Origin: Paenibacillus xylanexedens
GTDB lineage: Bacteria > Bacillota > Bacilli > Paenibacillales > Paenibacillaceae
Reading direction: 5' to 3'
Length of the DNA: 64,000 nucleotides
NCBI RefSeq assembly: GCF_001908275.1
Contig: NZ_CP018620.1
Location: forward strand, 3,782,001 to 3,846,000
A program made the position numbers and the translations under genes. This document shows, piece after piece, positions 1 through 8,478 of the stretch. Position 1 is the first letter of the stretch; the number at the start of each line of letters is the position of its first letter. The notes beneath the pieces were generated by a model. The model ran no database searches. It was given only the letters and a program-made list of their open reading frames with translations, and had not been told where the DNA came from.

Positions 1-2
1 CG

Positions 3-1607
3 CTGGAAGGCGTACAACGGGTCATGGCAGTTCGTGACGATCCCATGAAGGCGCTTAAGACGCCATTTCAGCATGTCCGTACAGGTCTTGCTGCGTGGCA
101 GGCGCTGCCAAAACAGAAGTCTATAAGCCTACCCGTGTCCGCGCAAGAGATTCAAATCTCGGACTTGCCACTCATCAAACACTGGCCTATGGACGGTGGG
201 GCATTTGTGACGTTACCACAGGTTTATTCGGAAGATCCGGACAAACCAGGAATCATGAATTCAAACTTGGGGATGTACCGGGTTCAACTGGATGGCAATG
301 ATTTTGAAATGAACAAGGAAATAGGGTTACACTATCAGATTCATCGCGGAATTGGTATACATCAAGCCAAAGCTGTCAAAAAGGGAGAACCACTGAAAGT
401 GAGTATTTTCATTGGTGGTCCACCTGCACATACACTTTCAGCGGTTATGCCTTTGCCTGAAGGACTTAGTGAGATGACATTTGCCGGTTTGCTCGCTGGA
501 CGTCGTTTCCGGTACAGTTACAAAGATGGGTATTGCATTAGTAATGATGCCGATTTTGTCATCACGGGTGATATCTACCCAGGCGAGACAAAACCCGAAG
601 GTCCGTTCGGGGATCATCTGGGCTACTACAGTCTGACGCATGAATTCCCGCTAATGCGTGTGCATAAAGTCTATGCCAAACCTAATGCTATCTGGCCGTT
701 TACGGTTGTTGGTCGTCCACCGCAAGAGGATACGGCTTTTGGGGATTTGATTCATGAGATTACTGGAGACGCGATCAAACAGGAGATTCCAGGTGTCAAA
801 GAAGTGCATGCGGTCGATGCGGCAGGGGTCCATCCATTGCTATTTGCAATCGGCAGTGAACGTTACACGCCGTATCAGGCGGTGAAGCAGCCGACAGAGT
901 TGCTCACGATTGCCAACCGTATTTTGGGTACGGGTCAGCTCAGTCTGGCAAAGTACCTCTTCATTACCGCAGAAGATCAGCAACCTTTGGACACCCATAA
1001 GGAAGTTGAATTCCTGACCTATATCTTGGAGAGGATGGATATGCAGAGGGATATTCATTTCCATACCCATACAACCATTGATACACTCGATTATTCGGGT
1101 ACAGGACTGAACAGCGGCAGCAAGGTCGTTTTTGCAGCGTATGGCGACAAGATTCGGGATCTGTGCACGGAAGTGCCAGAGTCTTTGAAAAACATTCGTG
1201 GTTATGAGAATCCACAGCTCATCATGCCGGGTATCGTTTCGATCCAGACATCGGCCTTCACGAGTTATGCGGATACAGCACAGGAGATGCAAGCATTCAC
1301 GTCTCTACTGAAAGAACAGGGAGGTCTGGACTCGTGTCCGATGATCATTCTATGTGACGACAGTTCGTTCCTGAGTGCTAACCTCAGCAACTTCTTATGG
1401 GCCACCTTTACTCGCAGCAACCCTTCACATGACATGTACGGGGTTAATAGCGGATATGACCACAAGCATTGGGGCTGTGATCAGGTGATTATTGATGCAC
1501 GTACCAAACCTCACCAGGCACCGCCGCTGATTCCCGATGCATCGGTGGAGAAAAGCATTGAACGTTTATTTGTTAAAGGGGCAAGTCTGGGTTCGATCAA
1601 AATCTAA
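3..1607 (+). CDS. UbiD-family decarboxylase (5' truncated)
   Basis: Product resembles the UbiD family of prenylated-FMN-dependent (de)carboxylases. Visible hallmarks are VVGRPPQEDTAFGD near the middle and the family-typical stretch MTFAGLLAGRRFRYS. The frame is open to the left edge (LEGVQRV precedes the first ATG at 24) and no ribosome binding site precedes that ATG, so I treat the gene as beginning before the window; 534 residues are visible and family members of about 600 residues are known. The substrate cannot be told; menaquinone-pathway or aromatic-acid decarboxylation are both possible. No UbiX flavin prenyltransferase is in view. A strong hairpin terminator follows directly. Confidence 0.85.
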   Translation: MEGVQRVMAVRDDPMKALKTPFQHVRTGLAAWQALPKQKSISLPVSAQEIQISDLPLIKHWPMDGGAFVTLPQVYSEDPDKPGIMNSNLGMYRVQLDGNDFEMNKEIGLHYQIHRGIGIHQAKAVKKGEPLKVSIFIGGPPAHTLSAVMPLPEGLSEMTFAGLLAGRRFRYSYKDGYCISNDADFVITGDIYPGETKPEGPFGDHLGYYSLTHEFPLMRVHKVYAKPNAIWPFTVVGRPPQEDTAFGDLIHEITGDAIKQEIPGVKEVHAVDAAGVHPLLFAIGSERYTPYQAVKQPTELLTIANRILGTGQLSLAKYLFITAEDQQPLDTHKEVEFLTYILERMDMQRDIHFHTHTTIDTLDYSGTGLNSGSKVVFAAYGDKIRDLCTEVPESLKNIRGYENPQLIMPGIVSIQTSAFTSYADTAQEMQAFTSLLKEQGGLDSCPMIILCDDSSFLSANLSNFLWATFTRSNPSHDMYGVNSGYDHKHWGCDQVIIDARTKPHQAPPLIPDASVEKSIERLFVKGASLGSIKI

Positions 1608-1621
1608 TCTGAGATGTCTTG

Positions 1622-1652
1622 AAGAAGTTCAAACGGAGCGTTTGAACTTCTT
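1622..1652 (+). terminator. Rho-independent terminator after UbiD gene
   Basis: A perfect inverted repeat with 14-bp arms around the loop GAG, ending in TTT, 15 bases after the UbiD stop codon. Confidence 0.75.
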
Positions 1653-1890
1653 TGGCTTACTCTGATACGGCAATGAGGCACAAAAGTGTGTAAAAGTTTA
1701 AAACCGGGACTAATTTGGATATTGGAGTGAGGATAAAGTCTTAGGCGTTCGTATTTACCATTGTGATTAAGGTCGTTTGAACTATGTATGAAATGAAGAA
1801 TTATAACGATATAAAGAAGTATAGGTATTTTTGTGGCCCCGTTCCGTTGGGTGCTGTTACTATAATGAATTGTTCAGGGGGAATACCGAT

Positions 1891-2976
1891 TTGAGAATCC
1901 ATATTATGAACCTGCAAGACGGAGACCGTCTAACTGCGGATACATTCAGCGATGCAGGATTACACGTTCTCGGGAAGGGAACTGTGATCAAAGGTGAGGA
2001 TATCACCTTGCTTATGCAGCACCGTGTAGATTATGTAGATATTGAATCACGCGAAGAGGAAATCACTGAAGCAGAATTTTTTGCAGCAGCCGCAAAGCAT
2101 GCTTCGGGGATAACTACGAAGGAAGAACCGCCTGAAGAAGAGCTGAAGTCCCAATTTATTCAGACTGTACATAATTATCAAAATGCTTTTCTCGAAGCTC
2201 TGACTGTTGGCAAGTTCAACGCCACCATGGTGGATGATGCACTGCAACCGATGGTTGAGGGGCTGGATGAGCAGAAAGATGTCGTTCATCTCCTGATGAT
2301 GCTGGAGCGGGATGACGTCAATAACTATACACATTCAATCCAGGTAGGATTGTTGTCCTTCTACCTTGCGAATTGGCTTGGATATTCTCAGAAGGAGAGT
2401 TATCAGATTAGTCGCGGTGGTTATCTGCATGACATTGGAAAGTGCAAAGTATCCCACCGGATTCGGAACAAAACAGAACCGTTGACAGCGGACGAGCAGC
2501 TTGAAATGCAGCGTCACACCATATATGGTCATGAAATCATCAAAAATTCGATGACGGATGAAGCGACAGCACTGGTTGCTCTGCAGCATCATGAGCGGGA
2601 AGATGGGTCTGGTTATCCGATGCAGCTTGAGAAAAGTGAAATTCATCCCTATACCCAGATTGTATCTGTAGCGGATATCTATATAGGTATGAGATCGGGG
2701 AATCACGGAGGCAGCAATCCGAACCTGATCAACAACCTTAGAGATATCTATGGTATGGGATTTGGTAAACTGAATGAAAAACCGGTTCAGGCATTGATGC
2801 AACATTTGCTTCCTAATTTCATCGGGAAACAGGTACTGCTCAGCAATGGAGAAAAAGGTGTTATTGTCATGAACAATACGTCTGATATTTTCAAACCACT
2901 CATCAAAGTGGAGTCTGAAGAATATCGCGATCTCTCCAAAGAGCGTACGCTTGCCATTGATGAATTGCTTATTTAA
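1891..2976 (+). CDS. HD-GYP domain protein (cyclic-di-GMP phosphodiesterase-like)
   Basis: The C-terminal half carries the metal-binding signature of HD-GYP enzymes: HDIGK and then HHEREDGSGYP. Such proteins hydrolyse cyclic di-GMP, so a role in lifestyle signalling is inferred. The N-terminal ~110 residues are a leader domain of unknown role. I choose the TTG at 1891 (AGGGGG 9 bases upstream, protein begins RIHIMNLQDGDRL) over the in-frame ATG at 1831, whose extra 20 residues are cysteine-rich and unsupported by a ribosome binding site; a TATAAT at 1861-1866 would also lie inside the longer version. 361 residues, no membrane segment. A terminator follows, so it is probably monocistronic. Confidence 0.85.
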   Translation: MRIHIMNLQDGDRLTADTFSDAGLHVLGKGTVIKGEDITLLMQHRVDYVDIESREEEITEAEFFAAAAKHASGITTKEEPPEEELKSQFIQTVHNYQNAFLEALTVGKFNATMVDDALQPMVEGLDEQKDVVHLLMMLERDDVNNYTHSIQVGLLSFYLANWLGYSQKESYQISRGGYLHDIGKCKVSHRIRNKTEPLTADEQLEMQRHTIYGHEIIKNSMTDEATALVALQHHEREDGSGYPMQLEKSEIHPYTQIVSVADIYIGMRSGNHGGSNPNLINNLRDIYGMGFGKLNEKPVQALMQHLLPNFIGKQVLLSNGEKGVIVMNNTSDIFKPLIKVESEEYRDLSKERTLAIDELLI

Positions 2977-3011
2977 TCTAAGTATTATCTGTATTCCTTA
3001 CTTATATTGAG

Positions 3012-3050
3012 AACGGGCCTCCTGTACTAAGACAGGGGACCCGTTTTTGT
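3012..3050 (+). terminator. Terminator after HD-GYP gene
   Basis: Inverted repeat AACGGGCCTCCTGT / ACAGGGGACCCGTT, with one mismatch and one wobble pair, then a T run. Confidence 0.7.
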
Positions 3051-3136
3051 TATATCATCCTAGATGTGTTGTTCGACCAAGGAAGCAAGCGTATACTTTG
3101 CAAAGACCTTATTTTTCCTGCCAAGGAGCGATCGCC

Positions 3137-3592
3137 ATGATTGAAGTGACAACCGAGATTACAATACATGCCTCAATTGAACGATGCTTTGACTATGCCC
3201 GGGATATTCATGTACATACTCAGACCGTCTGGCAACATACAAGAGAGCGAGCAGTTGCAGGAGTAACCACAGGAAGAATTGGAGCAGGGGATACCGTTAC
3301 ATTTCAGGCTACTCATTTTGGGGTCAGACAGAAGTTGAAATCCCGGATCGTGCAGTTTGAACGACCGCTTCTATTTGTGGATCAGATGGAGAAGGGGGCT
3401 TTTAAGAGCATGCGACATGAACATCATTTCAGCGAAATTGGGGATCAGATGACTTGTATGAGAGACACACTTCGATTCGAAGCTCCACTTGGATTGCTGG
3501 GATGGGCAACCGAACGACTTGTACTGAAGAGATACATGCAGGCATTTCTAGAGGATCGTAATCGTAAGCTCAAAGATATGCTTGAGCAGTAG
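3137..3592 (+). CDS. SRPBCC-family ligand-binding-fold protein
   Basis: A 151-residue protein with the START/SRPBCC pattern: N-terminal strand VTTEITIHASIERCFDYA, a middle part with FGVRQKLKSRIVQFERP, and a C-terminal helix ending KRYMQAFLEDRNRKLKDM. The family binds hydrophobic ligands and often has no known enzyme activity; no substrate can be assigned here. The start is the ATG at 3137, eight bases after AAGGAG; a longer open frame from 3047 overlaps the preceding terminator and is rejected. The small gene at 3628 lies 35 bases downstream and may be co-transcribed. Confidence 0.75.
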   Translation: MIEVTTEITIHASIERCFDYARDIHVHTQTVWQHTRERAVAGVTTGRIGAGDTVTFQATHFGVRQKLKSRIVQFERPLLFVDQMEKGAFKSMRHEHHFSEIGDQMTCMRDTLRFEAPLGLLGWATERLVLKRYMQAFLEDRNRKLKDMLEQ

Positions 3593-3627
3593 TCATAATT
3601 GAAGGGATAGAGGAGAGAAGACGTTTG

Positions 3628-3786
3628 ATGGATAATGAATATTTTGTAGGTTGGGGCACCCTTGCATTGATTAATGCCGGACTGGCACAGGGAAAAAACA
3701 GAAGTGGTCGGAACTGGTTTCTGATTTCCCTGTTATTTGGTCCGTTAGCAACCCTCTTTATTGTGGTGTGGAATAAACTGGACTAA
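3628..3786 (+). CDS. Small membrane protein, 52 aa
   Basis: Short frame beginning MDNEYFVGWGTLAL, with a basic patch GKNRSGRNWF and then a hydrophobic segment LISLLFGPLATLFIVVW. AGGAG lies 12 bases upstream. The composition (two hydrophobic stretches around a positively charged linker) suggests a small inner-membrane protein. I do not recognise a function. It ends one base before the 3' end of the convergent MFS gene, so the two transcripts meet tail to tail. Confidence 0.6.
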   Translation: MDNEYFVGWGTLALINAGLAQGKNRSGRNWFLISLLFGPLATLFIVVWNKLD

Positions 3787-3787
3787 T

Positions 3788-5008
3788 TCAACGATCGAGA
3801 TTCCGATGCATATGATGATCGATCATCCAGAACAGAAGTGCGGCTGCACTAACACCCGCGCCTAACCAGCAAACTGCTGTCCAGCCAGCCCATGCATACA
3901 CTTGGGTAGAAACGATGGAGCCGGTTGCACTGCCGATGGAATAAAAGATCATATAAGCTGCCGTCAGGCGACTCTGTGCTTCGGGATGAACTTCGTAGAT
4001 CAGGCTCTGGTTGGTAACATGTACGGCCTGCACGGCGAGATCGAGCAGTATAACACCCAGGATCAGAAACCAGAGAGAATGATGGACATAACCGATGGGT
4101 AGCCAGGACAAGAGCAGAATGACAAGGGCGACACCGGTTGTTTTCTGCCCAAGGCCCCGGTCGGCAAGTTTACCTGCCCGGGCAGCAGCTAATGCTCCCG
4201 CCGCTCCTGCGAGACCGAATGCACCTATGACTTTATGAGACAGGGACAGTGGAGGGCTACTTAGTGGCAGTACCATAGAAGTCCATAAGATGCTGAAGGC
4301 TGTAAAAATCAGCATGGCCAGCACACCTCGTACTCGTAACACACGCAACTCACGGTACAGTTGCAAGACGGAACCGAGTAATTGGAAGTAGCTTTGTTTT
4401 ACTTGCGGGGACTGCTGCTTTGGGAGAACAAGATATAAGGCGACAATTCCGAGTAATGTAAGGCTGGCAGAGAAGAGATATACCGATCTCCACCCGAACC
4501 AATCGTTCAGCGTACCTGCAACCGTTCGTGCAAGTAAAATGCCAATGACGATTCCGCTGGTTACCTGCCCGACAATGCGACCACGTTCGGACGGGGCTGC
4601 CAAGTGTGCAGCAAAGGCAACGAGCGTTTGCGTAATGACCGCGAGTAGACCTACGACAGCCATGCCCGTGAATAAAAGTGAGCTGGATTGTGCGGTTCCT
4701 ACGAGAACCAGTGCAAGCACGGATAAGAGCATTTGAATGATGATCAACTTGCGGCGATTTAAGAGGTCACCAAGCGGAACAAGAAGGAACAGCCCCAAGG
4801 CATAACATATTTGAGTCACTGTGATGACAATCCCTATGGATGATGGAGAGAGGCTGAATTCTTGAGCGATGGAGTCCAGCAAAGGCTGAGCATAATAGAT
4901 ATTGGCGACCGCAAGTCCGCTGCACACGGCAAAAAGAAGAGCAACTAACCGTGACATGGCAGGACGATCCTTATTGGATAATTGTGCATCTGGAGAAGAA
5001 GTTTGCAT
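3788..5008 (-). CDS. MFS transporter (drug/sugar efflux type)
   Basis: A 406-residue major facilitator with about 12 hydrophobic segments. Visible features are the N-terminal helix LFAVCSGLAVANIYYAQPLL, loop 2-3 with GDLLNRRKL, and LAARTVAGTLNDWFGWRSVY-like residues after helix 5. This subgroup contains proton-driven exporters of drugs or metabolites; the substrate is not readable. It is divergent from a TetR gene and its promoter is overlapped by a TetR-type operator, so repression by that neighbour and release by a small molecule is the likely control. The start ATG has AAAGGTGA upstream. Confidence 0.88.
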   Translation of the reverse strand: MQTSSPDAQLSNKDRPAMSRLVALLFAVCSGLAVANIYYAQPLLDSIAQEFSLSPSSIGIVITVTQICYALGLFLLVPLGDLLNRRKLIIIQMLLSVLALVLVGTAQSSSLLFTGMAVVGLLAVITQTLVAFAAHLAAPSERGRIVGQVTSGIVIGILLARTVAGTLNDWFGWRSVYLFSASLTLLGIVALYLVLPKQQSPQVKQSYFQLLGSVLQLYRELRVLRVRGVLAMLIFTAFSILWTSMVLPLSSPPLSLSHKVIGAFGLAGAAGALAAARAGKLADRGLGQKTTGVALVILLLSWLPIGYVHHSLWFLILGVILLDLAVQAVHVTNQSLIYEVHPEAQSRLTAAYMIFYSIGSATGSIVSTQVYAWAGWTAVCWLGAGVSAAALLFWMIDHHMHRNLDR

Positions 5009-5033
5009 AAATGGATGTCACCTTTCTATTATG

Positions 5034-5092
5034 TACTGATCGGTATGTTATGTTTCGGGATAACCATACTTTATTTGCGTGAATTCTGTCAA
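5034..5092 (-). promoter_or_regulatory. Promoter and TetR-type operator of the MFS gene
   Basis: On the minus strand TTGACA (5087-5092), an 18-base spacer and TATGGT (5063-5068) form a sigma-A-like promoter. Just downstream lies TACTGATCGGTA (5034-5045 on the plus strand), a near-palindrome that recurs before the divergent tetR gene. Confidence 0.65.
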
Positions 5093-5178
5093 CAGAGAAT
5101 TGGGTGAGATTTTCAATTTGGTTAAAAAGGCTTTATGGAGGAGTTTACTTAATTTTAATAATTTTAAATGAGTGATCT

Positions 5179-5230
5179 TTGACTTATCCATTGTTATGAG
5201 GTTAAAATATATAAACATACTGATCGATAT
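5179..5230 (+). promoter_or_regulatory. Promoter and TetR-type operator of tetR
   Basis: TTGACT (5179-5184), 18-base spacer, TAAAAT (5203-5208), then ATACTGATCGATAT (5217-5230), sharing the core TACTGATCG with the operator at 5034. This implies autoregulation. Confidence 0.6.
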
Positions 5231-5247
5231 ATAAAGAGGTGAGTTGT

Positions 5248-5829
5248 ATGGTTAGACAACGGGAATTTGATACGGATAAAGCACTCGATGCAGCGATGCA
5301 TACGTTTTGGGACAAAGGGTTCGAAGCGGCATCTTTAAATGACTTGACGACCGCAATGGGCATACAACGTCCCAGTCTGTACGCGGCTTTTGGCGATAAA
5401 AAGGAATTATTTGAAACAGCACTTCGCAGGTATACCACTCAGCATGCGGCCCAAGTCAGAGCCAGACTTCAACAGGGCTCCTCCGTGCGGGAAGCCTTTC
5501 GTGGATTGTTTGAACATATTGGAGCAGAGGGGAGTGTGACCGAGCCTAGTCACGGCTGTTTTTGCATTAATACGATGGTTGAGCTGGCTCCACATGATCC
5601 CAAATTCGCTGTCCTTACACGGGAGCATCAGATGTACCTGGGTGTTCTTTTCAAAGAAACGATAGAACGAGGGCAACAGAGCGGGGAGTTGTCTACTGAC
5701 ATGAACGCGAGTGCGGTCGCACAGTCTCTGGTTGTATCCATGATTGGACTGACCGTACTGATGAAATCAGGACCGGACCGCTTGTTTGTAGAGCAGAGCA
5801 TCCAGGTTACATTGTCTTTGCTGCAGTAA
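5248..5829 (+). CDS. TetR/AcrR-family repressor of the MFS gene
   Basis: 193 residues. The helix-turn-helix is seen in FDTDKALDAAMHTFWDKGF, followed by ASLNDLTTAMGIQRPSLYAA. The C-terminal half is the ligand-binding domain, with a cysteine-containing GCFCINTMVELAPHDP segment typical of the TetR_C subgroup. ATG at 5248 is preferred to GTG at 5239 because AGAGGTGA ends six bases before it. Matching palindromes sit before this gene and before the divergent MFS transporter, so it probably represses both. The inducer is unknown. Confidence 0.88.
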   Translation: MVRQREFDTDKALDAAMHTFWDKGFEAASLNDLTTAMGIQRPSLYAAFGDKKELFETALRRYTTQHAAQVRARLQQGSSVREAFRGLFEHIGAEGSVTEPSHGCFCINTMVELAPHDPKFAVLTREHQMYLGVLFKETIERGQQSGELSTDMNASAVAQSLVVSMIGLTVLMKSGPDRLFVEQSIQVTLSLLQ

Positions 5830-5908
5830 TAGGGATTATTCTGTTTAAAGTGATGCGGAGTTGCTACAATATATTTAAGAATTGAGCAGATATAGGAGGA
5901 GATCAGAC

Positions 5909-6877
5909 ATGAATACGAAGTTGCGCTGTGCTGTTTTGGATGACTATCAGAACGTTGCGCTGACGTCGGCGGACTGGGGTCCGTTGATGGATCAGGTGGA
6001 GATTCAGACATTCAACAACTATATGGGCTCGGAAGAAAAAGTCATTCAGGAATTGCAGGATTTTGATATTGTGGTTCTGATGCGGGAACGTACACCGTTT
6101 CCAGAGAAGGTCATTTCGCGGCTCCCTAAGCTCAAACTTCTGATTACAAGTGGTATGCGCAACGCATCGATAGATCTCAAGGCTGCAGAGAAGAACGGCA
6201 TCATTGTGTGTGGAACCGAGGGAAGCTCTAATCCGCCGACGGAGCTTACATGGGCACTGATTCTGGGGCTGTCCAGACAACTGGTTACGGAAAATAATGC
6301 ACTTCGCTCCAATCGAAACTGGCAGAGCACGGTCGGGTTGGATTTGCATGGGAGAACACTTGGATTGCTTGGTTTGGGCAAAATAGGCACTCGCATGGCT
6401 GAGATCGCACAAGCATTTGGCATGAATGTGATGGCCTGGAGCGAGAATCTAACACAAGAGAAAGCCGAAAAACATGGTGTCATCTGTTCCGAGACCAAGG
6501 AGCAACTGCTTGCACAGAGCGACATTGTATCCATTCATCTGGTATTGAGTGATCGTACGCGGAATCTGATCGGACAAGCCGAATTTCAACAAATGAAATC
6601 GAGTGCGCTATTAATAAATACGTCGCGAGCGGGCATTGTCGATCAGGAAGCTATGGTGGAGGCATTGCAGCGTGGTGTGATTGCTGGTGCAGGTCTGGAT
6701 GTATATGAGCAGGAACCGCTACCCGTTAACCATGTGATGCGAACATTGCCCAACGTTCTGGCCACACCGCATCTGGGTTATGTGACTCGTGGCAATTATG
6801 AGATCTATTATAATCATACCGTAGAGAATATAGCGATGTTCCTGAAGGGAACACCGATCAGGCAACTGCATTCTTAG
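5909..6877 (+). CDS. D-2-hydroxyacid dehydrogenase family protein
   Basis: 322 residues. The NAD-binding Rossmann motif is GLLGLGKIGTRMAE. The catalytic triad of the family is complete: Arg in NTSRAGIVD, Glu in DVYEQEP and His in ATPHLGYV. The reaction would be NAD(P)H-linked interconversion of a 2-keto acid and a D-2-hydroxy acid; the N-terminal substrate domain does not identify which. ATG 5909 has AGGAGG nine bases upstream, whereas an earlier in-frame start lacks one. Flanked by its own terminator; no operon partner. Confidence 0.87.
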   Translation: MNTKLRCAVLDDYQNVALTSADWGPLMDQVEIQTFNNYMGSEEKVIQELQDFDIVVLMRERTPFPEKVISRLPKLKLLITSGMRNASIDLKAAEKNGIIVCGTEGSSNPPTELTWALILGLSRQLVTENNALRSNRNWQSTVGLDLHGRTLGLLGLGKIGTRMAEIAQAFGMNVMAWSENLTQEKAEKHGVICSETKEQLLAQSDIVSIHLVLSDRTRNLIGQAEFQQMKSSALLINTSRAGIVDQEAMVEALQRGVIAGAGLDVYEQEPLPVNHVMRTLPNVLATPHLGYVTRGNYEIYYNHTVENIAMFLKGTPIRQLHS

Positions 6878-6931
6878 AATGAACGTATGCGGAGTATGAC
6901 TCTGCTATAGTTATATAGAATCAACGACAAA

Positions 6932-6975
6932 TAAGGTGCTGCCAGGAAAGAGTTAGATCTGAGCAACACCTTTTT
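6932..6975 (+). terminator. Terminator after hydroxyacid dehydrogenase
   Basis: Imperfect inverted repeat AAGGTGCTGCC ... GAGCAACACCTT followed by TTTT. Confidence 0.5.
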
Positions 6976-7054
6976 AGTATATCTGTGTAGAAAACAAATG
7001 AAGGGACGGATGTAAAATACATTCTATCCCGGTGACCCATCCCCCTCACCAAAT

Positions 7055-8092
7055 TTAACTGTGTGGCCCTCGCTGGGAAGAATGAATCATGGCTACGCTT
7101 GATTCACGAACGATTAAGCGCGGTTCAAACTGGATGTGTTCGTAATCGGTCGTGCTCATCTCCCGAATTCGTTTTAACAACAGCTCAGTAGCAAGTCTGG
7201 CGACTTCTTCGCCCATTATGGAGACGGAACTAATCTGAGGAGACGTGACGGTTGTCCATTGATTGTTATCCACACCCACAACAGCCACATCTTCAGGTAC
7301 ACGAACCCCTAACTCCTTGAACCGATTAACCAATCCTATGGCAACCATATCATTAATGGCATAGACGGCATCTGGCATATGCGTAAGTCCATAGAAATAA
7401 TCTGCAGCATTGGCACCTGTATTTAATGAAAAGTCCTCACCAAAGTATACGAGAGAAATGTCCACATGGCCTACAGCTTGCTCATACGCACGAAAGCGTT
7501 CTTCGATAATGTCCTTCGGTGCACCGGCATATGCGATTCGAGTCCGACCGATTTTGAACAAATGTTCCATCACCAGTTTGCCTTCGGGTTGAGAAAGTGA
7601 GACGATATCTGCCTTCATACCCGGTTCCAGTTTTTTGCCGTAATTAATCATGGAGATAGGGAGCGGCGCTTTATCAATCAGTCCGGGTAACGTTTTGGGG
7701 TACGCCAGAGGCATGAAGATCAGTCCGTCCACATGCAATTTTTTGACATTACGAATGGTTTCAAGCTCCGTTCTGGCATTGCCTGCCGTATTGATCTGCA
7801 CAACATGGTACCCATGCTGCTTCGCCGTTTGCTCTACAGACCAGGAGATTTCCGGAATGATGGCGTTACGTATGTCGGGGACCACAAGCGCGATCTGGTG
7901 CGTTTGCCGAATTTTTAGACTCTGTGCCGAGGTGTTGGGTACAAACCCCAGTTCTTCAATGGCCTGCATCACCTTATCCCGTGTCTTACTGCTGATGCCT
8001 TCTGAATTGTTGATGGCCCGGGATACGGTAGCGATGCCCACGCCGGCACGCTCTGCCACGTCCTTGATTGTAAGTTTCTGTTCTTTCCTCAA
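7055..8092 (-). CDS. LacI-family transcriptional regulator
   Basis: 345 residues. The N-terminus is a classic LacI headpiece: LTIKDVAERAGVGIATVSRA with hinge region VPNTSAQSLK. The rest is a periplasmic-binding-protein-like effector domain, ending in the usual LIVRESS. Start is TTG at 8092 with GAGGTAA eight bases upstream. LacI-type palindromes with a central CG lie before this gene (8113) and before the divergent dehydrogenase (8429), so autoregulation and control of the dehydrogenase are inferred. The effector is probably a sugar or a small metabolite and cannot be named. Confidence 0.92.
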   Translation of the reverse strand: MRKEQKLTIKDVAERAGVGIATVSRAINNSEGISSKTRDKVMQAIEELGFVPNTSAQSLKIRQTHQIALVVPDIRNAIIPEISWSVEQTAKQHGYHVVQINTAGNARTELETIRNVKKLHVDGLIFMPLAYPKTLPGLIDKAPLPISMINYGKKLEPGMKADIVSLSQPEGKLVMEHLFKIGRTRIAYAGAPKDIIEERFRAYEQAVGHVDISLVYFGEDFSLNTGANAADYFYGLTHMPDAVYAINDMVAIGLVNRFKELGVRVPEDVAVVGVDNNQWTTVTSPQISSVSIMGEEVARLATELLLKRIREMSTTDYEHIQFEPRLIVRESSVAMIHSSQRGPHS

Positions 8093-8112
8093 TGTACGGT
8101 TACCTCACTTTA

Positions 8113-8128
8113 TCGGAAACGATTCCGA
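8113..8128. promoter_or_regulatory. LacI-type operator near the regulator start
   Basis: TCGGAAACGATTCCGA is a near-perfect palindrome centred on CG, 21 bases upstream of the lacI-type start codon. It shares CGGAAACG with the site at 8429. Confidence 0.75.
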
Positions 8129-8392
8129 ATTATTAGGAATATGTATGAACTTCACGATAGTTATATAACTTGATTATAACATTTGAACAATGAAGTATCC
8201 CGTGAATGGGCCAGATTTATGGCAAGGCCTGATTAAATTTCAATGGGACTACAATAATATTTGTCATAATATATGTTAATAACAAGGATTACATCGTTTG
8301 TAATACCGTTAAGATCACTTGAATTAAAGTATAAGCATTCTAAAGTGAACTCGATATGATCATGAAATAGCCATATTAATGGAGAAATATGT

Positions 8393-8442
8393 TTGACAGC
8401 GTATCTAAAATGTGACATATTTAATTTACGGAAACGTTTCCG
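8393..8442 (+). promoter_or_regulatory. Promoter and LacI-type operator of the dehydrogenase
   Basis: TTGACA (8393-8398), 17-base spacer, CATATT (8416-8421); the perfect palindrome CGGAAACGTTTCCG (8429-8442) lies over the expected transcription start. The 8129-8392 stretch between the two operators is AT-rich and holds no gene I can support. Confidence 0.8.
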
Positions 8443-8478
8443 ATTATATCACAAATTATGATCTGGGAGATGAAATGA

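Noticed and set aside
840..1292. 150-codon minus-strand frame within the UbiD gene
   Set aside because: Cys/Arg-rich translation without known motifs, antisense to a conserved domain.
1696..1722. Sigma-B-like promoter GTTTAA-N15-GGATAT
   Set aside because: It is 170 bases from the HD-GYP start and the match could be chance.
1831..1890. Longer start (ATG 1831) of the HD-GYP gene
   Set aside because: No ribosome binding site; a TATAAT lies inside it, and the TTG at 1891 has a strong site.
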